DNA of 64,000 nucleotides from Larix kaempferi (lineage: Eukaryota > Streptophyta > Pinopsida > Pinales > Pinaceae): contig BSBM01000372.1 of the NCBI GenBank assembly GCA_027924585.1, positions 9,097,001 through 9,161,000 on the forward strand. Direction: 5' to 3'. Both the position numbers and the translations under genes were made by a program. Every line of letters begins with the position of its first letter. The first letter of the stretch is position 1. Shown here piece by piece: positions 43,107 to 55,640 of this stretch. The notes beneath the pieces are model-generated. The model was not told where the DNA came from and did not search any database. It saw only the letters and a program-made list of their open reading frames with translations.

Positions 43107-44426
43107 TGTAGGGGAGAATGTATTTTGGTTGATGATTGAATGAAGTAATTTAATGATTATCTTTTCTTATGTTTTAGCATTTTTATTTACTAATCATACG
43201 AATGAAGACATGTGTGGATAGGGTGCAGGTGACCTGGAGGAATAACAAATGACCAAGCTCCAAACTGAAGATCGCAAGAGACACAACGATCCCATTTTAT
43301 CCTGATTTGTAGGGAAGAATCCTGTTATTTAGGATCGTGATTTTCAATGTAAAGATAGGTTAGAAGTAATGACAAATAGAGACCTCTTGAGTAGTAGGGG
43401 GTCTGGAGACATTTTCTTAAAAAAATCTTCAACATTTTCGTAGTTAAGGCATCTTTGTTTTACATTTTTTGTAGAATGTATTTATGAATTGATAATGAAA
43501 GACCATCGTTCTCTTAATCTCGTGAGTTAATAAGTTTCTTTTCCTCTTGAGATACGTGCTGGGGAGGGCCCCATAAATACGTAGATCAAGAGTTCCTTGC
43601 TTTGTTTAAGGTATTTCTCATGCATTTTATTAAGTATTTCCATCATCATTGTGTGTGAACTAACTTCAGCATTCGTTCAAATATCAGATTTCGATTTCAG
43701 CACAAGCACTTTTCTTTCTGTAGTTCAATAACATTGCGTCTGTAGTTCTGTAGTACACTGTTTGTAGTCCTATACATGCCATCTGTACAGGCAAATTTCA
43801 CATATGAATTTCCACGTTTTTATAACATTTCCAGATAAAGACCAGATCTATGTTTTCGTTCTCCCAAGATAATAATTTGCGATTACTGATAGAATGGATC
43901 TCTTCCTTTTTAGATTAGATTCAAGATTCTTAAATCAAATTTATGCATGCTTCCCTTTCTTGATTTGATAAAATAGGATTTATTTGCTTTCAACATTTGA
44001 TTTAATAGAATAGATTTACATGCTTTCATTTCCTGTTTTGATAAAATATATTTTCTTTCATTTCCTGCTTTGATAAGATAGGATTTGGCATGCTTGGATT
44101 TACATACTTTCATTTCTTGCTTTAATAGAATAGATTTACATGCTTTCATTTCCTGTTTTGATAAAATAGATTTGGTTTCGTCTCCTGCTTTCATAAAATA
44201 GGATTTACATGCTTTCATTTTATGCTTTCTAGTTTTCCTGGAACAATATTTCCTGCTCCCTTAGAATATCCTTTAGAATACATAGGACACTTAGAATGAC
44301 AAAGATTATCTCATAGTGCATATACAATGCCGAGTACCTCTCAAGTTTGTACACTCCCTGGTCGATATTTAAAGTACACTTCGGGTACATCTACCTCAAA
44401 AAGGTATACATTCATGGAGTCCACCA
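43107..44426 (+). repeat. Gypsy D 5' LTR
   Basis: Begins TGTAGGGGAGAATG and ends about CCACCA, five bases before a textbook primer site. The partner LTR is missing, so the ends are inferred. Contains an AT-rich minisatellite at 43910-44220, about six units with ATGCTTTCATTTCCTG and GATAAAATAGATT. Confidence 0.6.
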
Positions 44427-44431
44427 CTTTT

Positions 44432-44449
44432 TGGCGCCATTGCCGGGGA
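44432..44449 (+). other. Gypsy D primer binding site
   Basis: TGGCGCCATTGCCGGGGA matches, with one difference, the TGGCGCCGTTGCCGGGGA site typical of Athila-type elements. Confidence 0.9.
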
Positions 44450-44509
44450 GGTGCTTAAACTATAGGAGACATCTTATTAAAAATAAAATCATAAAAAAAA
44501 TTACAATGA

Positions 44510-46154
44510 ATGCCTCAACGGAAGAGGGATGAATTTGGACGTTTTATGCCTACCCGCCCTATGAGCAATATCAGTTCTTAACACTCCCAATTTGAATTCC
44601 TCAACTTTGAGGAATAAGCTGATTCCAGCTACGATCCAAACCGTGATAAATGCTTCGCTAGCTCTATCTCAAACAATACTATGTCGGAGGAAGAAGATGA
44701 ACACAGAGAACTGTTTACTTTCCCTATTAGTGTACCTCTTGGGGATGCTAAAATGAAGAATATCAATCCCAATAATATGCCAAAATTCCATGGCCTAACC
44801 TCAGATGATCCTGACACATTCTTTTTTCAATTCGAGGTAGTCTGTAGGTCCTTTGGTTAGACCACCAATGTACAAAAACTGAGACTTTTTCCTTCTACAT
44901 TAAAATATTTATCACTCAGATGGTTTATGAGTCTAGAAGGAAACATTATCTTCACATGTGACTAGATGAAACAATCGTTCCTGGAAACATACAAGGATTA
45001 ATGTAAAGCAAAAGACACAAAAGATGAAATTTTCAGGATGCAACAGGGAGAAAAAGAATCCCTAGAAGACTATGCACAACGCTTTCAACTCAGTTATAAA
45101 TGGGCTAGTCATTGTACCCTGGATCAGGAATCATTGAAACTGGTACTTCTTAGAGGAATCAAGGAGGAATACCTAGAAGTATTGAACCTTTAGGTGATGG
45201 GGATATATTCCAAAAAACCTATGATCAAATCCTGTAAATCTTCAAGAATTATTCTAGATCCAGAAAAGGTCAAAATAGAATACGGGATACACATCCATTA
45301 GCAGGAGGATCATCCTTTTCGGGCCCAAACCTCACAAAGTATGACCTAGGAAACCTTCTAGATGATATGAAAACATACATCCTTCAGTCCTTAGCAATGC
45401 AGTTAGATGCACTCCAAATAAAAAAGAAACAAGACGAGATCAACCAAGCACTAGCAATATTTTTCCCATGATGTAGAAAGAAACATGAAAAGGGACAATG
45501 CCCATGAAATGAAATAGAGATATGTGGGATCTGCATCGATGATCATACCACTGATAAATTCCCTTTTCTACCATCATGCAAAGCTTCCATACAGGATCCC
45601 ATATTAGAAGGTACTATGGAACAACTTTGTTTTGTTAATCAACAAAGGAACAATTTTGCTAGGCCCTTCCAACCTAACAACCAAGCATATTTTAATCAAG
45701 GGAGTAATCAACAGAATTGGAACCCTTCGGCACAAACTACATGGCCACCACAAGTAGCTCCAAGACAATGGTAGCAAATCCAAACACCATATCAACAACC
45801 ATATTACACCCAGCCTTATTCTCCATACCCCCCACCTTTTTCTCAGCCACAAGCGAATTATGGAAATCCATATCCATATTAAGCAAATTGGAGGTCTCCA
45901 TTGCAATAACCACTCATAACGATGCCTCCATAGAACCAACCGCCCCCCAGAACACCTCCTATCCCTGCCCAATCGGTTCCAAACCCAAAAAACAATAGAA
46001 CATGGCAACAACAACCCTATAACAATGAAATGGTGCAATTTACTACCTATGTCATGGATGCACTAGAATTAAATGAAATCAATCTCAGATCTGGCAGGAC
46101 GTTGCAAGGCTCCCATCCAAAAGATAATCAAGAACATATATCTCAGGAACAAAT
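44510..46154 (+). pseudogene. Gypsy D gag
   Basis: A start at 44510 (MPQRKRDEFGRFMPTRP) is soon followed by a stop. Downstream the gag core is readable with stops: MPKFHGLTSDDPDTFFFQFE, LRLFPSTLKYLSLRWF, then QGEKESLEDYAQRFQLSYKW. At about 45470-45590 two cysteine clusters occur (CRKKHEKGQCP and CGICIDDHTTDKFPFLPSC), then a proline/glutamine-rich tail (QPYYTQPYSPYPPPFSQPQ). Gag would form the particle. The frame has more than five stops and is split by the solo LTR at 46155. Confidence 0.82.
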
Positions 46155-46653
46155 TGTTGGTTGTGGAGCCAGATCTTCCAGTCTCATAGATGATATTGTC
46201 TTAGCCGTGCACCCAAAGGACTGTACACTCATTCCCCCACCTTGGGGTTCGGGGGCAACGCCCCTGAGAAATATTTTTAGGGCTGTTTTCGCCAATAGTT
46301 TTAGGGCCCATGGTTTTGGGTAACCTGTGGTATTTTCCCATTGTATTTCCCTTATAAAAGAAAGACATTGTAACAAGGCTAGGGTTTGATGTATTAGGTT
46401 TTATGCATTGTAAAGATCTCTGACATCAGAAGAGAGACTGTGAGATAGTGAAGATGAAGTGCAGCGGTTGTGCTACAGGTTGTGTCCCTTCACTTTTCTG
46501 GATGGAATAATAATAAGGATTGGCAACTTCAGTGTGGACGTAGCCCATCTTGGGTGAACCACGATATATCTATGTCTCTCTTGTAATGTGTATGTGTGAT
46601 TATATTTGCATTTCTGTTTATTGTTATTGCTCTGCGATCCTGTTTATCTAACA
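46155..46653 (+). mobile_element. Solo LTR inserted in Gypsy D gag
   Basis: 499 bp, same family as 28738-29352 (TGTTGGTTGTGGAGCCAG..CTAACA) and in the same orientation. Flanks caaat and caaac give a five-base target duplication with one change. It lacks about 116 bp relative to the other copy, nearly all from the GC-rich hairpin block, of which one stem-loop remains. Confidence 0.9.
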
Positions 46654-46879
46654 CAAACCACATATACCGAACCATAGCAGCCAATAGTGACACTCTCATG
46701 AAGAAGAGAATCGACCTCAAATACCAAACAAAAACCCTCCATTCCCTGAGAAACTGATACAAAACACCAAAGAAGAGGAGGAGATTGCTATACTTAATGA
46801 ATTAAAACATTTAAGCATACAAATCCCCATTTTGCAAGCAATAAGAGACGTGCCAATATGTAATAAGTTTATAAAATAA

Positions 46880-47410
46880 AACTGCTTAAAGAAACCTGTG
46901 CGAAGGAAACGAGATCCACCAACTATAAACGTGGTAGGTCAACTAGCAAACTTGATGTTTGGTATCATTGTTTTAACCTTAAATACCTCGACCCAGGAAA
47001 CCTTATTTTCAACGTAACAATAAAAAAAACCTATTTCAAGCAGTCTAATCGACCTAGGAGTTGCAATCAACGTAATGACAAAGGATACTATGATAGCCTT
47101 AGGTCTCCAATCACTAATCAGACCAACTAGTACTGTGCTACAACTTGCTGACACCTTCACTATCAAACTTGAAGAAATGCTTGAGGATATCATCATCAAT
47201 ATAGAATCCTGGGAGTATCCATCCGAATTCATAGTTATAGAAGTCAAGAGTAAGCTCACTGGGTACCCAATCATCCTAGGGAGGCCATGGATGGCGAAAA
47301 CAGATGCCTATATAGGCCGTCGATCTGGTAATATGACAATCATAAGTGGGAAGGCTAGAAAAAAGATCACAATATATCTTCCAGCAAGAAAGGAGGGAAG
47401 TGGAGGATCT
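46880..47410 (+). pseudogene. Gypsy D protease
   Basis: Reads RKRDPPTINVVGQLANL, then a stop, then IDLGVAINVMTKDTM with the aspartic protease DLG motif, followed by YPSEFIVIEVKSKL and YPIILGRPWMAKTDAYIG. The ILGRPWL-like flap-side motif is typical. The sequence runs almost directly into reverse transcriptase, so the usual linker of 100 or more codons is deleted. Confidence 0.85.
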
Positions 47411-48540
47411 GTGTAGATTACAGGGAACTTAATAAAGAAACTAAAAGAGACCACTTTCCTCTACCATTCATTGACCAAGTGTTGGACACCCTGGGTGGAA
47501 ACAAATTCTTATTTTTGGATGGATTTAGTGGATACAACCAGATCCAAATCCATCCTGCTGACCAGGATAAAACCACATTTACCTGCCCATGGGGCACATA
47601 TGCATACCGAGTACTACCTTTTGGGCTCTATAATGCCCCAGCTACATTCCAAAGGGCCATTCTCAGTATATTCTCAGACTTCATCAATGACTAGATGGAA
47701 GTATACATGGATGACTTCACATCGTATGGGAAAAATTTCTACCAAGCATTTCGACATCTAGAATTGGTTCTAAAAAAATGCATTGAAATGAGTTTATGCC
47801 TCAGCAATGATAAATGGAAGATGCTCAGGCAAGAAGGCATAGTCCCGGGACACCATATCTCCCAAAGGGGTATTAAGGTAGATCAAGAAAAACTCACTGT
47901 CATTAAAACACTTCCCCTGCCTGTCAAACAAAGGGATCTGTGCACCTTCCTTGGGAAAACAGGCTACTACAGATGCTTTATAGAAAGTTACAACAAAATT
48001 TCTGCACCTATATTTTCCCTTCTAACAAAAGATACAAAATTCATATGGACCAAACATTGTATGTCAGCATTTGATCAACTCAAAGAGAAGACAATCACGA
48101 CCCCAGTACTTCAAGGACCCAAATGGACACTACCATTCCACATCCATTTGGATGCTTCTAACAAAGCCATCGGGGCATTCCTCAGGAAAGAGGAAGAAAA
48201 TAAACCTTACACAATCTATTACATTAGCAAAAACTTGGCAGGAGAAGAACTCAATTATACAGCCACATAAAAAGAATTTTTGGTTTTCATACATTCTATA
48301 AATAAATTCAGGTAGTACATCACTGGGTACCCAGTCTTTGTCCATACCGATCATTCTCCAATCAGGTACGTCATGAATAAAACAAATACTAGTGCTAGAA
48401 TTATTAGATGGTTACTCCTCTTGCAAGAATTTGACATCAAAATCCTGGACAAGCCAGGCAAGCATAATGTGGTAGCCAATTTTCTGTCTATACTGACCCA
48501 TGGAAAAGGAAACGAGTTGGTAAATGATCACTTCCCCGAC
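47402..48540 (+). pseudogene. Gypsy D reverse transcriptase and RNase H
   Basis: WRICVDYRELNKETKRDHFP opens the palm, FLDGFSGYNQIQIHP contains the first catalytic Asp region, LPFGLYNAPATFQRA follows, then a TAG at 47693, then the catalytic MEVYMDDF. The thumb and connection (RGIKVDQEKLTVIKTLP, DLCTFLGKTGYYRCF) lead to RNase H with HIHLDASNKAIGAFL, a TAA at 48268, another stop, and HTDHSPIRYVMNK. Apart from four stops the frame is nearly continuous, so decay is mostly by point mutation. Confidence 0.92.
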
Positions 48541-49893
48541 GAACACCTTTTTGCAATATCAACACAAATCCCATGGTTTGTATATATAGCAAACTACTTA
48601 GTATTTGGAAAATTTCCACAAAATTATAGCTATGAAGAGAAATGCATAATCATTAGGCAAAGTGCAACTTATACATGGATACAAGGAATGCTTATTAAGA
48701 AAGGGCTAGACCAAATCTTAAGGAGATGCATCAGAGAAGATGAAGTCCATGATATACTCCATGATACTCAAAATGAGCCTTGTGGAGGCCATTATGCTGC
48801 AAAAAGAACAACCTATAAAATACTGCAAACTGGATATTACTGGACAACACTGCAAAATGACTCCTATGATTATGTATCACATTGTGATGATTGTCAACGG
48901 ATGGAGAAGCCTACACAAAGAGAAGAAATGCCTCTACATACCCAAATATCTTTGGAAGCATTTGAAAAGTGGGGATTTGACTTTGTTGGTCCATTCAATC
49001 CCCCATCAAATCAGAAAAACTACATTTTAGTATGCATTGACTACCTTACAAAATGGGCAGAAGTGGTAGCACTTGCAGCAACAAATGAAACAAATGTAGC
49101 AAAATTATTTACAGAACACATCTTCCACAGATTTGGAGTTCCCGGAGAGTTAGCTTCTGACCAAGGAAAGCAGTTTACATCCAACCTCATCGAGGACCTT
49201 CTTCGAAGAAACAAAGTTAAACATCGAAGGTCCTCATCCTAACACCCACAAGCTAATGGTCAAGCTGAAGTTACAAACAAAGAGATTGAAATAACTCTGA
49301 CAAAAACAATGCAGTTACATAAAAGGGATTGGGAAGATAGGTTAAGTGAAGCAGTTTGGGCTTATACACAACATGGAAAACAACAACAGGATTTACCCCC
49401 TATGAGTTGGTATATGGGAAAAAAGTAATGCTCCCCATTGAATTTGAAATAAAAATGTTAAGAATTGCAGCCCATCTAAACATGCAACTTTCAGAAATTC
49501 AAGAAGAGCATATGATCCAACTAAATCAACTAGATGAGCACCACCAACAAGCCCTCTCCCACACTGAAATTATCCAGCAACATAGAAAGAAATGGAATGA
49601 CAAGAACATCAAACAAAAGAAATTCAAACAAAATGATTGGGCACTCCTATATGATTCCAGGTTTTAAATTTTTCAAGGCAAACTCACCACTAGATGGCTC
49701 GGACCCTACATTATTGATACAATTTATGACAATGGCGCAGTCAGAATCACAACCATAGATGACTCAGAATTCCCCATGTTGGTGAATGGGCATAGAATCA
49801 AATTATATAAGAAACCACAATCAAGGGAGGAGTTCACACAAACACTCTATCAGAAAAATCTAATGCTGATAGAGGACATAGATAATCACTGAT
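48541..49893 (+). pseudogene. Gypsy D integrase
   Basis: The HHCC zinc finger reads as H..H in HDILHDTQNEPCGGHYAAKR and C..C in HCDDCQRM. The DDE core is visible as WGFDFVGPF, ASDQGKQFTSN and, after a stop at 49240, NGQAEVTNKEIE. The C-terminal part (TGFTPYELVYGKKVMLPIE, then QKKFKQNDWALLYDSRF, a stop, LTTRWLGPYIIDTIYDNGAV) ends at about 49893. No chromodomain is seen, consistent with Athila/Tat and not chromoviruses. It would insert element DNA but is inactivated by stops. Confidence 0.92.
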
Positions 49894-50623
49894 TATTTTT
49901 GAAAAAAAAAATATTAAAAAAAAAGTTATAAGAAAAAAATAGAAAAAAAGAGAGAAAAGAAAGGAAAAAAAAAGAGAAGAAAAAAGAGAAGAAAGAACAA
50001 GAAAAAAAGTCAATAACAAATCATTAAGCGAGCCAGCCGAAATTCAAGGGATCCAACGAGCCAATAGGAATACAACCAAGCAACCAAGCAAATAAAGATC
50101 GAAAAAATAAATTTTCAAGTGAGCAAGCAGCAAATTCAGCCAAGTAAAAGCAAACATCAAGTGAGCAAGCAACTAATTCAGCCAAGCAAAATCAATCACC
50201 AAGCGAGGAAGCACAAAAATCAAGAAGCACAATTCATACAAGCAAAAGAAAAATCAAGCGAGGCAGCAAAAGAACATCATAAAAACACAACTACAGATAT
50301 ACCAAAAATAACTATAGACAAGGATATAACCTACTAGGGAACCTTGGGTCCGTACGAAGACACCCACATCATCAGCTAAGGTACGCTAAGCATAAGAGGT
50401 AATCACTAAATTCTTTGTTTACATTTTCAATCAAATCATTCTCCCTACAAAAATGAATATTTCTCAGTTGAGGACAACTTTCAAGTAAATTCAGCGGCAC
50501 GGTTCAGAGTAGCCCTACTACATAATGATGACTGACCACAAGTAACCATACTGGGTCATGATGACTTACCACATCAAATTCAAGGAAATGATGGCCTCCG
50601 TATCTCGCCGCAATATCCTTTGA
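49894..50623 (+). other. Gypsy D 3' untranslated region with purine tract and AAGCGAG repeats
   Basis: 49903-50012 is an A/G-only-like tract (AAAAAGAGAGAAAAGAAAGG and similar), very long for a polypurine tract. 50085-50250 has repeated units with AAGTGAGCAAGCA and AATTCAGCCAAGCAAAA. No 3' LTR precedes Copia F at 50624. Confidence 0.7.
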
Positions 50624-51267
50624 TGTTAAATTTTCAGAATTTACTTCAATCTGATCTAGGATCTTAACTGAGAGAACAACATGTACATCAAATCTACAGC
50701 ATATCAATCATGGACACAATAATGCAAGCACACAAGAGACACATAGTTTACTTGGGGAAAACCATAAAGGTGAAAAACCCCAATAACTTCCTCAGAGATA
50801 GATAGAGCAATGATACAACCAGAATACACGAGATAGTCTTCTCCTAGCAGCAGAGCCTCCTCCTCACAAGTGTGCCACTTTTTGAATGAGAGAAGTGTGT
50901 GAATGAATGATCAAATAGAGATCTCCCGATCTCTATTTATACTTGTTCTGTCCTGACCAATAAAATAATGGGGCATACATGTCTAGCTTAACCCATGGTT
51001 AACTTAATCCGGGCCGACCCCACACTTGATGGTCTAATAACCCTTTGACCCACATGGCCGACCCCCAATAGGGTGGTCTAATAACCCTTTAACCCACATG
51101 ACTTATACAGGGTCGACCCCATCAAGGTGTTCTAATAACCCATCAAGTATAAGTTATGACACTTACAATATAAATGACGACACTTCCGTATAGAGGAATA
51201 ATAACATCTCTATAGGAATACAATATACATATGTGAAATACATTCCGAAGTTACAAATACATCAACA
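50624..51267 (-). repeat. Copia F 3' LTR (C-like subtype)
   Basis: TGTTAAATTTTC to CATCAACA. Has the triple GGCCGACCCC units, as in C. Confidence 0.92.
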
Positions 51268-51728
51268 CTCCCTCTTAACTAGGAAGGTATTTCTCGACAC
51301 AGATCAGCTAGCACAAGTCTTCTTCTCTGGATCATCGTCACTGGATCATCGTCATCGAATCATCATCATCGTTGCTGTTGCTGCTATCTCAATCAATCTC
51401 CAATCTACTCGTCATAGGAAGTTCTACAGAGCCAACCCTTTTTCATGCTGGATGTAGGCCCACCACCTGTAGGTATTCATCATCACTGGCCATATTATGG
51501 AATCCTCAGGATTTATTACGTGAGTCAACAAAACCTCGAAAGAGCATCCCAGGACTGATTACGAGCACACAGCTCAACCTATCGGATCTCCTAGGATATT
51601 TTACATGCCACTGCACAAACTATCCACGGCCACAGAGTATCATCCTGATACTCATGATGATACTGATCATAACATTGTTCACGAAGCACAACCCAGATGC
51701 ACATCACACAACACTTACATTCACCGGC

Positions 51729-52150
51729 ATGGGAAGACACACTTCAACCATTCGTGAAAGGCTCAACACTTATATCTACGCCATGGGAAGACACACTTCA
51801 ACTATGCGAGAATGGCACAACACTTATATTGCAGCCATGGGAGAACACATCTACAACCATGCTCGAATGGCACAACACTTATATCGCAGCCATGGGAGAA
51901 CACATCTACAACCATGCTCGAATGGCACAACACTTATATCGCAGCCATGGGAGAACACATTTACAACCATGCTCGAATGGCACAACACTTATATCGCAGC
52001 CATGGGAGAACACATCTACAACCATGCTCGAATGGCTCCGGCAATTACATCACGACCATGGGAGAACACATCTGCCACCATGTCGGAAAATACCAGCAAT
52101 TACATCGCGACCATGGGAGAACACATCTACAACCATGTTCGAAAATCCCA
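51729..52150 (-). repeat. 54-55 bp minisatellite in the Copia F 3' region
   Basis: Eight units beginning CATGGGAGAACACATCTACA and containing CCATGCTCGAATGGCACAAC. The central four are almost identical and the outer ones diverge. This array is absent from B and C at the equivalent place. Not CRISPR: units are contiguous without spacers and the host is a plant. The three overlapping plus-strand frames are by-products of the periodicity. Confidence 0.93.
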
Positions 52151-52189
52151 TGTGCATCTGTGTCTTTGGAACTCATCACACATAATCCA

Positions 52190-52420
52190 ACTGATAATGT
52201 AATGTATCCACTTGATACATATCATCTCATATGATCATCCTGATCATACAAGTATCTACCTGATACATAAATACATGATCCAACTGATCATACCAAGCAT
52301 CCAACCGATGCATATACATATACATGATCCAACTGATCATACCAAGCATCCAACCGATGCACATATATATATATACATGATCCAATTGATCATACTGAGC
52401 AGTAACTAGAGCATCGTCCT
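52190..52420 (-). repeat. ATGATCC-type tandem repeats in Copia F
   Basis: Units with CATGATCCAACTGATCATAC and AGCATCCAACCGATGCA, as in C and B. Confidence 0.85.
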
Positions 52421-52509
52421 GATGCTCATCACACAACACTTACATCGACATCCATGGGAAGGATCCTCCTCTCACCATGCTTGGAATGACTCCTGCAAAT
52501 GTGTCCCAT

Positions 52510-54110
52510 CACTTCTTCCTCGAAGTATCTTCAATATGAAGAACACCAAGCCTCTCTCTGAAGTATTCAAACTTTACTTTGGCTAGTGGTTTCGTCAACA
52601 CATCTGCAACCTGCTCATCAGTCGCAACAACAGGATATTCACTGCTCCTCTCTGCACCATATCCCTGATATAGTGGTATTTGATCTCAATGTGCTTCAAC
52701 CTGTCATGGAACACCGGGTTCTCAGATAGCTTCACACAACTCTGGTTGTCATAATAGATACCAGTAGCATCCAACGGGAGATCAAATAACTTAGACAGTA
52801 ACTTCCTCAGCCATTCTGCCTCACAAATAGCTGAACAAGCCGCAACATACTCTGCTTTAGATGTACTCAGTGCTACACAGGACTGCTTCCAGCTAAACCA
52901 AGAGATCACACCTGATCCCATACTGAAGCAGCATCCAGAAGTGCTCTTCCTGTCTGCAGCACTGCCTGCCCAATCTGAATCAACATAAACCTCTAGGTTA
53001 AACTTTTGATTCGCATCATACTTGAGCCCATAATCAACCGTACCCTTCAGGTACCTCAAAATATGCTTTACAACAACTAGGTGAACACCTATGGGATCCG
53101 TCAGGAACTGTCTCAATGTGTTCACTGCAAAGCAAATATCTGGTCTCGTATTCGTCAGGTACATCAAGGATCCAATCATCTGATGATACACCATGACATC
53201 TATCGGCTCAGATGAAGCATCACACAGAAGCTTTAGGTTCGATGCCATAGGTGTGGCCATGGCCTTGCGACTTCCATCATCCCGAACCTCTTCAGGATCT
53301 CTACTGCATAATTCCCTTGTCCAAGGAAGATTCCATATGCACTCTGCCACACCTCCATGCCTAGGAAATAGTGCATCATCCCCAAGTCCTTCATCTCGAA
53401 CTCGGTAGCAAGCTTCCTCTTAGTATCGGTAATCAATCCATCCTCTCCTGTAACAAACAGGTCATCCACATATAGGAGTAGTATCACCGGATTTCCTTCC
53501 TCAACCTTGTAATAAATGTTTGAATCTACTTTACTCTTGGTAAATCCTAAACTGGATAGAAAGCTGTCTATCCTACCATACCAAGTCCTAGGAGCTTGCT
53601 TCAAGCCATACAAGGCTTTCTACAACTTGCACACATATGACTCCATGTCATATGTCTCAAAACTGAGTGGCTGCTCCACATACACTTCCTTCTTGACTAC
53701 ACCATTCAAGAAAGCTATCTTGACATCCATCTGGTGTATCTTTCATTTCATTACTGCAGCCAGAGAAAGTACTGATATATTGGAAGTGTATTTGGCCACA
53801 GGAGCAAAAGTCTCTTCATAGTCAATCCCCTCTTTCTGGGAGAAGCCACAAGCTACGAACCTCGCCTTGTATTTCTCTATGCTGTCATCTGCAGCATGCT
53901 TGATCTTATAGATCTACTTGGAAGTCACAACAGACTTCCCTTCAGGTCTTGGGACCACATCCCAAACATCATCGATTGGTACTTCTCGACCATGGCATCC
54001 TTTTACTGTATCCCGTATCCTGGGAACTTCATATTCTTCAATAGATAGTTTGAACTTCGTTGCTGGAACAAATGTTGTAGTCCTTTTGTAGGTGATGGTA
54101 TACGATCTTT
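52510..54110 (-). pseudogene. Copia F reverse transcriptase and RNase H
   Basis: 53613-53233 carries GLKQAPRTWYGRIDSFLSS and LLLYVDDLFVTGED. A frameshift around 53270 leads into 53350-52595 with TRPDICFAVNTL, YVDSDWAGSAADRKST, STSKAEYVAAC and YDNQSCVKLSENP, where the third block has lost the usual Cys-Asp pair to Tyr-Asp. Upstream to 54110 the RT N-terminal region and linker are recognisable in broken frames. The C-terminus past 52620 is in another frame. Less intact than C. Confidence 0.88.
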
Positions 54111-55479
54111 CCTACAAAACAAGTTAAATTGCATGATTAGAAACATCTCATAGTTTTCAGAACAAATTCTTACACATAAATAAATATGTCATGTAGTCAT
54201 GCAATTATTTTATCCAATGCTTTAATACAACATTTATCCATATCCCGTAACTTTCTAGATGCCTTCCAATCTCTACCAGAACATTGTTAAGAGTGTGCGC
54301 AACTCCCAACATGTCAGCAAAGAGGTTTCATTCTAGATAAGTAGCAATGGAATGTTGTACATTGCCATAGGCCACTTACCCATCACATGCATATTAGTAG
54401 TACACTGTTCATTAATGCAATTATTCTAATATGCATGATACACAACCTAAGTCTAGGAACATAAGTATATACTTCTTTGAACAATATTGTTTAAACAATC
54501 AAATATACAAGAAATGGCAATTCAAATACTTATCTTTGTTTGTTTGTTGGGTGGACTCCCTCTCAATCTTTGTTTCCTTGTAGGAACTGCTGGAGTGTGC
54601 TCCCTCTTGATCTTTGCTTCTTGTATTACCTATCCTTGAACTTATATCCATCCTCGATCACTATGCATGCTTACTAGTATCATCATTGTGTTACCCTCGA
54701 GATCTCATACATAATCATACATTCATTAGTATAATCTCAATACTATCAAAACACAATAATCTTAAACATGTATAGTCATGATCATTTCAAACACAGATAA
54801 TAAGCATTAGCATTCAAAGTTTCAGGGAAGACTTCTCTTACTCATGCATATTCATATTTGACCATAGAACTCTTCTGGTTAGTCATATCATCAATCAAGG
54901 TAAGAGACATAATATGCATAAACCCTAGATTGCTAACTTCAATGAATAATCATTATCAATCATGCCATGTATACTTATATAAGAGATCCTAACACAAGGT
55001 AGGATTTTAACTTGATATAGGAAAAACATACCTGGATTAGCATACTATCTAGTTATGTCTAACATACCCGCATAATGTCTTCTTGTTCTCTTTAATGACT
55101 TGTGCTAGTAACCTGCATATCTCATAGGTTAATCATTATAGAATCAAATTATACATACCTCGTAAGTAGATCTTCTATGTGATCCATGACAATGGATGAA
55201 TCTTTGTCTTCATGTCACCATGGTCATATGTTCTTGATCTAGAACTTGATTTGTCTTTCTAGATGTACCTTTCATATTAGCAGACAACATCATCCTCATA
55301 CAACACCACAATGTATTAGTACAATCATAAGTGTCAAAACCCTAATCAATGAATATCTGCATTCATAATTTTATGAAGGTGATACGACAAGTCTAAAGTT
55401 AATCAAGATTGTACTAACCTTAATGAAGACAAACATACCATAAACTTAATCATGAACAAATCTCGAAACATACCTAGAT
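54111..55479 (-). other. AT-rich spacer replacing integrase in Copia F
   Basis: Noncoding and alignable with 39061-40559. Integrase crumbs at 54530-54670 (SKDQEGAHSSSSYKETK style) on the minus strand. Confidence 0.7.
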
Positions 55480-55640
55480 AAGTCATACCTGTCGAGATTG
55501 CTTGTAATCTTCTTATGTAAGGTCTTAGCCTCATTTGCTTCTGAAACAAGAAATTCTTCACTTATGCATGTGACCAATCCATTCTCTTCTAGGATTAACC
55601 CAATCCACTTGATTTGTAGAAACTGGATCTGGAGCTGGAT
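55480..55640 (-). pseudogene. Copia F gag scrap
   Basis: Minus strand WIGLILEENGLVTCISEEF followed by EANEAKTLHKK. Same two deletion joints as the scrap at 40560-40700 in C. Confidence 0.85.

Larger units (their letters stand above)
43107..50623 (+). mobile_element. Athila/Tat-like Gypsy retrotransposon D, 3' truncated
   Basis: Contains in order LTR, primer site, gag, protease, reverse transcriptase, RNase H and integrase, the Gypsy order with integrase last. The PBS TGGCGCCATTGCCGGGGA, the gag cysteine cluster and the protease DLG motif are like Athila/Tat elements. The polypurine and repeat-rich 3' region ends at 50623, where Copia F starts, and no 3' LTR is seen. Many stops show that it is dead, and a solo LTR has split gag. 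Confidence 0.9.

Noticed and set aside
45604-46038. 144-codon minus-strand frame rich in Trp and Arg
   Set aside because: Antisense of the proline/glutamine-rich Gypsy D gag tail; the unusual composition is explained by that.
51729-52150. Regular repeat array that could be taken for CRISPR
   Set aside because: Units are contiguous without unique spacers, and the context is a plant retrotransposon.
51372-52202. 276-codon plus-strand frame with overlapping frames at 51697 and 51812
   Set aside because: The 54-55 bp repeat keeps several frames open at once; antisense to Copia F and no domain.
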